NCBI GenBank assembly: GCA_018350325.1
Contig: JAEVLN010000005.1
Span: 506,142-570,141 of the forward strand
Direction of reading: 5' to 3'
Length of the DNA stretch: 64,000 nucleotides
DNA from: Globodera rostochiensis
Taxonomy: Eukaryota; Nematoda; Chromadorea; Rhabditida; Heteroderidae
Part shown: one piece after another, positions 1 to 9,682 of the stretch
How the letters are laid out: the number at the start of each line of letters is the position of its first letter
How positions within the stretch are numbered: the first letter of the stretch is position 1
Notes under the pieces: model-generated
The model's database searches: none
The model's input: only the letters and a program-made list of their open reading frames with translations
What the model was told of the DNA's origin: nothing
Position numbers and translations under genes: made by a program

Positions 1-446
1 GGACGCGGCTCCACCAGCGGAACATCCTCCGCCCTCGCAGCCGTCTGCTGAATGTCGCCAATATCTTAAAGCCGCAATTTATGATGAAAATTGTTTTGCC
101 AGCCCCTCGGGACAGCGTCTCTGTCCTCAGACCAAAAAAATAAGGTGAATTTTTTGGGTAAATTGTCACAAAATTATTAAACTAAAAATCGATGGATTTT
201 TAAAGCCCGGCCGGGGTAGGTTCCGATGAAAACAAATTGCAGCGTTTTTAAAATTTTGGGCAAAAACAAAACTACGTTTCGGCGTGCCGTTCTCTCGGTT
301 ATGGCACGACAAAAAAAATCTGGCACTTTTTTATCCTGGAAATACCCCCGCCCCTCTCCACCTCCTCGTTGTTGCTGCCGCCGTTCAGCCCGCAGCTCGC
401 CCCCCTCCTCCTCACTGTCCGAGCCGTAGGCGACCAAAGCATCCAT
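1..446 (-). CDS. Acidic-start protein, 5' end only (unidentified)
   Basis: An ATG at 446 opens a reading frame starting MDALVAYGSDSEEEGG, an acidic serine-rich opening typical of nuclear and splicing-associated proteins such as PRCC. A run of Arg, Gln and Gly follows (about residues 18-35). A plausible donor (AAAAAA|GTGCCA, near 325) would end exon 1 at about residue 40; beyond it the frame becomes low-complexity and intron-like. A second open stretch on the same strand near positions 1-70 reads GDIQQTAARAEDVPLVEPR and could be a downstream exon, after which the gene leaves the window. I do not recognise the family with certainty. The neighbouring upstream gene on the same strand is the RRP6-like gene, about 340 bp away, which leaves room for little more than a short promoter. 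Confidence 0.35.
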
Positions 447-785
447 TTTTTTTTGTCGCGCGTGCGTGATTTTTGAGCCTTAAAACTTACCAAAAAATTT
501 GAAACAGCACACAGACAGGCACACATAAAACATATTTAAATAAGTTGAACAAGAAACAAACAAAAAAAGGATGATGATTGCGCAAATATATTTTTTATCG
601 CAAAAAGGCACATTTCGAATCATGAAAAATGCAATGCCTGTGACAATCAAAAAAATATATATATATAGTAATATAGCGAATTTTGTGAGATGAGTGAGAA
701 AGATGAGAAAAAAGTCGAATTCTTTTGTTGGCAAATGGTTAAAAAAAGTGTTATTCCACAACATTAAAGCCAAAATTCAACCCGT

Positions 786-2907
786 TCAAAGCCAAACACA
801 TGACGAATTTTTTGAGGGACTGCCGCCGCCGTTCTTCAAATAATGGTAGCAACGCAACAAATAGTGCGTGTCCAAACGTGCATAGTCGACCATTTGCTGA
901 GTCAGAGGACTAAACATAAAATAAATTCAGAAAAATATTTGTAAATAAAAAACCTTTTGTGTAAGGGTTGGGTTCGAAAAGTGACTTGGACCTGGGCGGG
1001 TTTTTTCCGCACAACAAAAAAAGAGTTTGTTGGGCACTTTTTTTTTTAAATTTTCGACCGAGCAAAACTTTTTCAGACGAAAAAACCGGACTCCAGAACA
1101 CCGGTCAAAATTTCATTTAAAAAAATAGAAATTTCAGAAGTGAAGCTTAAAAACACGTTTTTTTTAATCAAAAAACAAAAAAATTTTGCGCACTTACCGA
1201 AGCGTCCAATTGGCGGTGCGCTGCGTCTTGTCCAGCCTAACGCCGCACGCCTCAAAAACCACGGCGCACAAATTGCGTGTGCCACCGCTGCTCGTGTCGA
1301 ACAACGGCTTCGCGCACTGAATGTCAATCTGGCGAAGAAAATCACGCTCTTGCGCGCCGTGGCAGACCTAAATGCAAAAAAACAAATTGTAAAAATCCGA
1401 CGCCTTGCGCATCAAAAAAAGGTTAAAATAAAAATTGAAAACCCTGAAACTGTGCCTATTATGGCTATCAAAAAATTTGCCAAACGGGACAAAATGGACA
1501 TATTTTGAGTAAAGATCGGACTTGTCTGGGCCCGGATTCAGTGGGTTTATGACCAGGATCCGGGTCAGGTTGGACTAACAAAGTTCAAAATTCCGTTCCT
1601 TTTTTTTGACATATTTATACAATTCCTTCCTCAAAAATTAAAAAATATAATTGAAGGGGAATATTATCAAAGAAAATTGCACTTTTTTTTTTAATTTTTA
1701 GAGAGAAGTAAAAAATGCTCCCAAAATCAAACCTTTTGGATGCGTTCATCAGCAAACGCAGCTGCCAAAATGCGCATGTTCCAGCGCACTTCGGGCTCCA
1801 AAATGTCCACCAAAAAGTCGACGGCATGCGTCGAAATTTGCAGCAAACAAACCCGCGGAATCGGATGATGGCCATACAATGCGCATGTCAGTCTAAAAAA
1901 TTTGGGGAAAAAATCTGTAAAAATTCCCCCCCCCCCCCCGCATTTATGGACCCAAAACTGACTCGAAATCGAACGCAAATTCGTCGACGGAACAAAGCGT
2001 TAAGGCAAGTCGGTAGAGTTGTTTAGCGGTGGTGATGTGCACCAGTTCAGTTCTGTCAAGCGACAGACATATTGAAAGCGGATCCTAAATTTTATTTACT
2101 TTTTTATTTAAATATTCACAGATGAAATTTTTTTGAGAATTACACCTTTCACCTTCTCAAAATTGATACAAAAAAAGCAAATAATTTTTGACAAGTCCAA
2201 GGCGTTTAAATCGAAGCTTTTATTTGTCCAAAGAATATTAAATTTTTTTTTTTTGTTAAATGTTCAATTTTTAGGACAAACCTCGACCGCCGTGTGCAGT
2301 TGCTGTGCCCGTTCAATGACACGCAATGCGTGCCGATGGTGACGCCTTTTGCGCGCTGCGGTGTGCGAACGTTGGGCCGATGTCGTTGGGTTTGGAACTT
2401 CTGACATGGAGGAGGTCGCGTTCATGGCCGTTTTCTGCTCCTTTAACTCCTCAATGAGATAGAACTGAAAAAAATTGGGGATTTTTTTGAAATTTTAGTA
2501 AATCTTGCTTAGCCCATAACCCATTCAAATGTCAAAATATTTGAGATTCCCATAGAAAAGGAAAAAATTTGACACCATTTTTGCACATTGGCCGGTACTT
2601 ATGCAGTTTGTCCTCCTTCTGGGCATTTTTTCAAAACACTTTCTTGACTTTTAAAACAACACAAAAAACAAATTTGAAAAAGGGACCAAAAAGGTGAGCC
2701 TAAGTACCCACCCACCCAATTAGATTTCGAAAAAAACGTGCCACCCTGACTATGAATGTTTCCAAATCCCATAACTCTGTGCTTATAACCCACCAATTTT
2801 GAATGGTGAAACTCAGCCATTTTGGAAAAATCGACGCCCGGACGAACTGTTGAGTTTTGGGTAAAGACACCGTGCAGTCCATGGCCACGGGCGAGTTTGT
2901 TCAGCCT
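786..2907 (-). CDS. RRP6/EXOSC10-like 3'-5' exoribonuclease, short form lacking HRDC
   Basis: Exons read on the minus strand match the DEDDy exonuclease core of the nuclear exosome subunit RRP6/EXOSC10. Exon 1959-2084 carries the first motif as EFAFDFE (catalytic D-x-E). Exon 1733-1892 contains VCLLQIST and DFLVDIL, which match the TCLMQISTR-DFIIDTL block. Exon 1198-1367 begins VCHGAQERDF, matching VFHGADSDI. Exon 786-909 reads PLTQQMVDYARLDTHYLL, matching the YAR-D-THYLL block with the last catalytic Tyr/Asp. Splice signals are good at most junctions (GTAAGT at 1191-1197, TTTAG before 909). Exon 2282-2464 is an open N-terminal exon; the one near 2800-2907 is weak. The junction between the DxE exon and the next one is not clean in frame. 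A stop (786-788) follows the exonuclease domain directly, so the HRDC domain and C-terminal tail of the family are absent. It could be a genuine short enzyme or a decaying copy. Confidence 0.6.
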
Positions 2908-3293
2908 GATAAAGCAAAAAAAAAATGTTCAAAATATTTTTGTACAGATTTTCTCACAATTTCATTGCTCTGACCGCATTGTCATCGTTTGGCAATGCAA
3001 CGGAGAATTTTTGAACATCTTGAAAAATTGAGAAAAAAGTTGGGTGTGCTTGTGATGATAATGTTGTGGAGCTGTCCATATTTGTGAGAGAATGTTTTAA
3101 AATGATCTGAAATGTCATTTTTAGGCAAACCCCTTCTTTTTTTGTTGCGCATAACTTTGTGAAGAAAAAAAGCTCCTTTTCGTATTATTAAATTTTTCAA
3201 TTTGGAGTACTTTTTGTTGCCTATAAATCACAGGATAAGTCATTAAAAGTTTTGGAAAATAAGGACATGGGGAATATCAAAAGATTATGAGGA

Positions 3294-3728
3294 CACAGCG
3301 CGTCATTTTTGCATTTTATTACCGCATAACCATTTAGCCAAGTCTATTGGCACGAAAAAAAGTGAATAAAAGTAAAGAAAACAAACGCTAAATTCAAAAA
3401 TTATGTTGAAGGATTTTCAAGCATTTCAATCAAAATTCTTTAAAATTATGCATTACATCAATGAAATATAGAAATGGAGAGCATAATAAAATCACCCTAT
3501 AGCATTAAACGATTTCTTATTTTGTTTTCTAGGGATGTTGAAAGTTTGAAATGGATCTGCCGTATACAAATGAAGTTAAGCGTATCGAAGTGCGCGATGC
3601 TTTTTTATTGGTTAAAAAAGGTGAGAGAGAACGCCAAAAGAAGAGAACGGTTAGAGAAAGAGAGGGAAAAGCGAGATAGTGCACTGTCTACCTTAAACGG
3701 TAATAAAATGCAAAAATGACACGCTGTG
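3294..3728. mobile_element. Non-autonomous DNA transposon, CACAGCG ends, 6-bp TSD (copy 1)
   Basis: The element is 435 bp long with near-perfect terminal inverted repeats of about 31 bp starting CACAGCG and running through TTTTTGCATTTTATTACCG. It is flanked by the 6-bp duplication TGAGGA (3288-3293 and 3729-3734). A second copy with a different 6-bp duplication lies at 51018-51451. No transposase reading frame is seen, so it is a MITE-like element. The superfamily is uncertain because 6-bp duplications are uncommon. Confidence 0.82.
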
Positions 3729-3942
3729 TGAGGACAAAACGTTCTAAAATTGGCAACATTTATTTTGTCACAAATAATTTAAGTTGTATGTAGAAGGTTT
3801 GCGGCACGTGCACAAAAGGTCACCGGACAACATGTCACCTGACAAAAAGTCACCTCGACAAAATGTGACCTAATGATAAATCGGACAACTGACAAAATGC
3901 CACCTGAATAAAAAATGTGAATCCTTGAAATCGAGGAGAAAA

Positions 3943-5628
3943 TGCAGTTTAGGTGTCCCAAATGTTTTCCCTCGAATCATATATCAATCGACTCCACTCT
4001 AAGCCTAACGCACGAATCTGCAAAAATTTTTGCGCGGAAACCACGGTGAAGAAAGTTATGGCCTCTCAAAGCTGGCCAAAAACCATAGGGGGGACCCTTT
4101 TGGTCAACATTTTTTGAAAAATTTTTAAAAAAATGGTCTGAAGATATGTTATTTGATATGCTGATTACGACTTCGTCAACAGAAATCAAAGGTATTTGTA
4201 TCTTATCAGGGACTGGCTCGGACCCGAACAAAAATATTACCAATCGATTCCTCTCGTCGAGCTTAGTACGAATCCGCAAAAATTTCTTGCCGGAAAAAAT
4301 TATGAAGAAAGTTATGGCCCCTCAAAGTTGGCCAAAAACCATAGGGGGGACCCTTTTGGTCAACATTTTTGAAACAAATTCTTATTCTAAAAATTGTCTG
4401 AAAATATGTTATTTGATGCGCTGATTACGGATTCGTCAATAGAAAATCAAAATTGATCATTTAAAACGGTTTTTAAACCGGGGGTTTAAAAATTTGAAAA
4501 TTAAGGAAAAACGACTTTTAAGTAACAAAAGCACCTTTACAAATTAGGTCTTAAAATGTAGTTCAGATTCCGGATTTTTGGTAACGCAGGAACCGGGACT
4601 AAATTTACACCCCTAATGTGACATCATTGAGCGACAGGCCAATGACAGAGCGGTGATTTTGCGTTCTTTTTGACAAGAATCCCCCTCAAGTAAATCGACG
4701 GCCTAGTGGTTTTCTTTTCAACAAGCTAATGTTGTGTGTCCGGCCCCGTTTTTTTTTGTTCCCAGCCGGAACCGAAGCATTTATGTATTTTTGGCTGAAT
4801 TTGCATTAATTTATTGCAATTTATTTTAAAGGAAAGATTTTTTAAAATTAAATTTGCGCTTAAAAAATGTCCAAGTAAAAATATTTGCTCATTTTTATCC
4901 AAATTTCTAAAACTTTAGAATAATTTTTTTAATAAATCTTGTTAAGATCCTTAAAAATTTTCCCGGCGGCGCCTGTCGGCACCCCTTTCCAGAAAAACAA
5001 AGATTCTTAGAAAAAGGTCGCGCAAAAAAATATTTGCATTTTTGAAATTTCTTAACAAAAATAGAAAACGGAAAACAAGCCCCTAAAAACAAATATTTTT
5101 TGGAAAAATTGCTTAACAAAAATGCAATAAAAAAGGAAAAAATACACCCCTAAGAACTGCCCCCCCCGAAAAAAATTCCTGGCTACGGGCCTGCCCAAAT
5201 CACTCTAGGCCTAACGCACGAATCTGCAAAAATTTTTGCGCGGACTCAATATGAAGAAAGTTATGGCCCCTAAAATTTGGCCTAAACTATAGAGGGGACC
5301 CTTTTGTTTATTTTATGCGGCTTTTGTTATTAAAAGTGTTTTTCCCTTAATTTTCAAAAATTTAAACCGGTTTAAATTCTCAATTTTGATTTCTGTTGAT
5401 CGTAATCAGCGCATCAAATAACATATTTTCAGACAATTTTTAGAATAAAAACATTTTCCACAAATTTTGACCAAAAGGGTCCCCTCTATAGTTTTGGTCA
5501 AATTTGAGGGGCCATAACTTTCTTCATAGTTGAGACCGCCACAAAAATTGCAGATTCGTGCGTTAGGCTTAGAGTGGAGTCGATTGGTATATGATTCGAG
5601 GGAAAACATTTGGGACACCTAAACTGCA
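3943..5628. mobile_element. Large inverted-repeat element, TGCAGTTTAGGTGTCCC ends
   Basis: The left end (3943 onward) and right end (5628 backward) are inverted copies over roughly 150 bp, both starting TGCAGTTTAGGTGTCCCAAA and running into the GAAGAAAGTTATGGCC / CATAGGGGGGACCCTTTT motif. A second, partial copy of the same motif set lies inside at about 4190-4440, so the element is nested or internally duplicated. No transposase and no clear target-site duplication were seen. Related half-elements occur near 23419-23857, 49692-50532 and 52320-52410. Confidence 0.6.
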
Positions 5629-5721
5629 ATTTAACCCAAGCCAACCTAAGCTTAAGCTTAGGCCTAAATTAAAGATGCAAAAAGTACGTAATATGTGAAA
5701 ACGATGATGATTTTTCTTTAT

Positions 5722-5852
5722 ATGCATCAGGGTTGCGTCGAAACCTCTCGATTTCGTTAATTTCGAGCTTTTTATCTCGTTTCGATGTCGAAAACCGAAA
5801 TAAAAAAATTTCGACTAAGAAAATTTTCATTCGATGAAACCTTGATATACAT
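5722..5852. mobile_element. Short MITE with ATGCATCAGGGTT ends (copy 1)
   Basis: A roughly 131-bp hairpin begins ATGCATCAGGGTTgcGTCGAAA and ends with the degraded inverse CGATGAAACCTTGATAtaCAT. Two closer copies lie at 35279-35394 and 50708-50839. Between the ends is the shared core TCTCGATTTCG...TTTCGAGCTT. Confidence 0.6.
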
Positions 5853-6819
5853 TTCCTTGGGGCCGAAACAATTTAACATTCTGTTGGTTTGCAGCTTCTC
5901 CCATGGATTTTCGAAAATTTTGCCGATTTTTGATTTTCAAAAATGCAAAATTTTTTTGCGAATTCTGCTTTAGTAGAGGGGGGGGGGGGGGGGTCGGCGG
6001 TTACCAATTTTGTTTTGTTTGCTTCGGGCGCCGAATCGTGCCGGCGCCCAATCGTGGTGCTTGCGAAATGCTTGAAAATTCAAATTTGGCCATCTGTCTA
6101 AAGATTATTTAAAATTTAAACAAAAATTCTTCAAAAAGCTCCAGAAATCTTAAATAACGGACAAAAAATAAATAAAGTACAAATCTTTAAAAGAAAGGAC
6201 ATTTCATATTTTAAAGATTGGATACCCCAAAAAAGGACAAATCTTTAAAAAAAGGACAAATGGCTGATGTAGAGGAATGTTGCAGTGATTCGGCAAATAA
6301 AGGAAAGCAAAGATTGCCGGAAGGCACTGCCCCCAATCCTCCTGCCGCCGGCCCTTTTAATGTTTAAATCCCCTCCCCCCCCCCCTCTCATTCAGTGGGA
6401 AAATCGATTTCTTAAAAGTGACGCCAACATTTTTAATAACTAGCGGTACGATTATGGTACAATGTAACCGGACGCCAAAAAAAATGTCCGGAAAAAATCC
6501 ATTTCACATTTTTGTTCCGTTAATACCGTAGTCTTAGAATGCACTAATTATTTTATAATTCATATTTCTGTTCAGTTTTAGCTATAGAGATCGGGCCGTC
6601 CGGATTTCAAGGGCCCGGACGGCGTCTCACTGCTGCAAAACGCCGGTTACTCGGGCCCGGCTTTTTCAAAATTTCGGTCTCTTATTTTGACCAATTCAAA
6701 AGTTTTCGGAGAAATTTTCGATATTGCGCACCTTTTTTCAAATATTATGTTTTAAAAAAAGGGGAGTGAGGGCACCATCAACTTAATTCCTAATTAAATT
6801 TCAGGTCTCATTAATTAGC

Positions 6820-9258
6820 ATGTCAAAATCAGACAATTTGGGGGGTCGTATTAAGCGTTTGCTGGGCACCGGCGATGGTGCGGATGTGCACTTTTTGGTG
6901 GGGAAAGGAGACGAAAAGGAGGCGAGTTCAGAAATTGTTATTGTTGCGTCCGCAAATTGGTATTTAAGGATTAAATTCAATTTTAAATAAACGTAATTTA
7001 ATAAATAATCGTAAAAAGATAGTTCATGTCGTCGCCGACAATCTGCTATTTGAAATATTTAGAGCCCTGAACAGTTTTTTAATGCTCATAAATTTCCGCA
7101 ATATTTCAAATTATTTTATTTTGTTTAGAATAAATAAAATTATCGAAAAAGGAGTAAAATTGAAGAGAATAAACCCGGGGGCCTAAGTCATTAATATTTA
7201 TTATTTTTAAATTTAGCTTTTGCCAGCACATAAAACACTTTTGCTGGCGTCCTCCGACGTGTTTGCGGCAATGTTCCGTTTTGATGCCCAAAATGCAAAG
7301 GCCGCCGTTGGGACCGGTGCGGAAATTTGTTTAAAAGTTTTAAAAATAATTTTAGCCAAAGAAGTTGAACCCGTGAAGGTGCCCGACGTGGAGGTGGGCG
7401 CGTTCAAGACGATGTTAGCCTTCATTTATGCTGATGATTTGCGGGGACTGAACGGAGACAATGCGATGGCTGTGCTTTGCGCTGGTCAGAAAAACAACAA
7501 TTTTTGATATTTTAAATTATTTTATCAAATGTTCAATTTTAAAAATTTATTTATAAAATATTAGCCAATAAATATGACGTGGCCGGACTGGTCAAAGCGT
7601 GTGTGGACTTTCCCAAAGCGAATCTACGCAATGTTTTCGTCGCTTTGGTCGAGGCTCGTTTCCTTGGAAAAGAGGTGGGGCAAATTGTAACTGGTTTTTA
7701 ATTTTAATAAAATTATTTTCTTTTTTTAAATAACCTTAATTAGGTAATTAATTAGTTTTCTATTTCGGGACTTTGCTCGCCGCTGTTTGGATTACATCGA
7801 CGTGAATGCGGATACTTTGCTCCGCTCAAACGAATTTTTGCAAATTGACCAAGAATTGCTTTGTGAGATTCTGGACCGTGACGAGCTGTTCGTTTGCGGA
7901 GAAATTGCAATTTACAATTCCGTAAATTCATAAAATTTTATAAAATAAATTTAAAAAATGGTTTTATTTTATATATTTTTTAATTAGGCACTTTGCTGGG
8001 CGGACGAACAATGCTGTCAAAAGGGCAGAAAGTGTTCGGCGAGGAATAGACGGGCAATGCTCGGCCCGGCGTTCTTCAAAATTCGTTTTCCGCTCATTCC
8101 GCAAAAGGATTTTTCTGAGAATATCGGTAGGTTTCCCCCCATTTTTGCTTGGAAAGTTTTGTATTTTAAAATGTCAACTCGAATTATAATATAATTGCGA
8201 CTCCAAAATTTGGTTGAACTTTGCTTTTGACAGTTCCGTCCGGCTTGTTGACGCTTAAGCAGATGATGAGCGTGTATCTGCACCATTCTCATCCGGACCG
8301 CGCTCTGCCCGAGCTGTATCCGCTGCAATTCCCAACTAAGCGACGGGCCGCGACCAAATCGCCCGGTGATGGTGGGGACTGAATAGGGCTTTTGCATTTT
8401 ATACGTCCAAACAACTTTTTTGTCCCCCAAACTGCTGAAAACGAATATGACAATTAAAGATCTTAGCAAAATAACGGTTAAACCAAGAATTTCCTAAAAA
8501 ATCGCTTACCTATTTGTAGTGCCCGTGCCCGGATCAGTGGTGTAGCCAAGGGGTGGTGGGGGTGACCCCCCCCCCCCCGAAATGAAATTTAAAGAAGCCT
8601 TTCAAAAATTCTTAATTAAAGTGCAATAAAAACTATAAAAAAGTTAATTGGACCGCATAGCAGAAGCTCTAAATGTTATTTCAAAAGCTGTCCAAATTAC
8701 ACTTCAGATCCATATAAAGCCAAAGGAAAGATTATGTGGACAATCGAAAAAGTGTCCGAATTTGCACGAGCGGATGAGTACAGTCGCCGACGCAGCGAGG
8801 CCGTCTACATTAGGGTCCTTTCGTGGAAAATATATGCGTACCCGAACACCGTCTCACCACAAAAATTTTTGGGCTTTTTCCTTCAGTGTAACGTTGGAAA
8901 CAAAGGTGGGCATTTGTCATTAATAAATAATTTTCGATTTCATTATTTAATTATTATTAAAGATTCGAATTGGAGATGTGCCGGTTCGGCAACACTGCGA
9001 ATTGTTTCGCAAAAGGAGGGGAAAACGGACCACATTCGGGAAATTGTTCACATTTTTTGCTATAAGGAGAACAGATGGGGGTTCTCCAATTTCATGAAAT
9101 TTGAAGTTAATGACCGAAATGCCATACTCCGCCGACCATAACAAAAATAAGTGATTTAGAAATTGATGGACCCGAACAACGGATGGCACGACGCTAAGAA
9201 CGACACGGCAATTTTGGAAGTCGAAATGACTGCGGAAGAACCTCTCGGAGTCAAATGA
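6820..9258 (+). CDS. BTB-BACK-MATH protein, copy 1
   Basis: Nine exons can be joined in frame: 6820-6921, 7217-7484, 7565-7674, 7769-7921, 7988-8126, 8234-8371, 8708-8905, 8963-9105 and 9160-9258 (449 residues). The order is BTB (about residues 20-125, with [20 protein letters not shown] and the LAFIYADDL block), BACK ([37 protein letters not shown]), then a C-terminal MATH domain ([56 protein letters not shown]). Proteins pairing BTB and MATH are usually CUL3 ubiquitin-ligase adaptors in which MATH binds the substrate. That role is inferred. Intron 1 uses a GC donor (GAG|GCGAGT). The acceptor before exon 4 reads GG rather than AG, which is the one oddity in an otherwise intact gene. Copies 2-4 lie at 19.1, 21.1 and 27.2 kb. 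Confidence 0.82.
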
Positions 9259-9682
9259 TACAAAAAGGAACAAATCCCACGAATCGTTGCACAATTGCAA
9301 TACACGCCACCGCTTAGCGAATTTAAGGGCATTATCCACTGAATTCCGATTTCAATTTAAATTTGCAATAAACTGATTTATACGATGAAAGTGTTGGGGT
9401 CATTCGCATCTGGCCACTCGCGACTCATTTGTTTTCCACTTTAACTCTTAAAAATGTTAACAGTTTGCATACCAATTGAATTTCTCAAGTTAAAAGTTCA
9501 GTTCTATTTAAAAGTTAAGAGTGACTGCGTATCAATTGTTGCTTTTAATTTGACATTTCCTTTAAAGTTAGTTATTTTCAACTTTGAACTTTACCATTCA
9601 TTATCTTTTAATAAATTTGTTCAAAGTAAAATAAATCGCCATTTTAATACAAATTGCTGAAGTGGAGTTAAAGTGTTCTCTG
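9259..9682. other. Short convergent intergenic spacer
   Basis: This AT-rich spacer lies between the stop of BTB copy 1 (plus) and the stop of the laminin-like gene (minus), so the two genes converge. Candidate AATAAA-type signals include AATAAA at about 9367 (plus) and TTTATT-rich sequence near 9610 (read on minus). No exon or repeat is recognised. Confidence 0.6.

Larger units (their letters stand above)
2908..6819. other. Gene-free, transposon-derived stretch
   Basis: No convincing exon is seen on either strand. The interval holds three inverted-repeat elements (annotated separately) separated by AT-rich unique sequence, long C/G homopolymers (about 5980-5995 and 6370-6385) and an imperfect GC-rich palindrome near 6595-6635 (GGGCCGTCCGG facing CCCGGACGGC). 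The short open frames, for example around 3474-3719, lie inside the 3294-3728 element and look non-coding. Confidence 0.7.

Noticed and set aside
3474..3719. Plus-strand frame with a charged C-terminus (KRRERLEKEREKRD)
   Set aside because: It lies wholly inside the 6-bp-TSD MITE and is not preserved as an open frame in the other copy.
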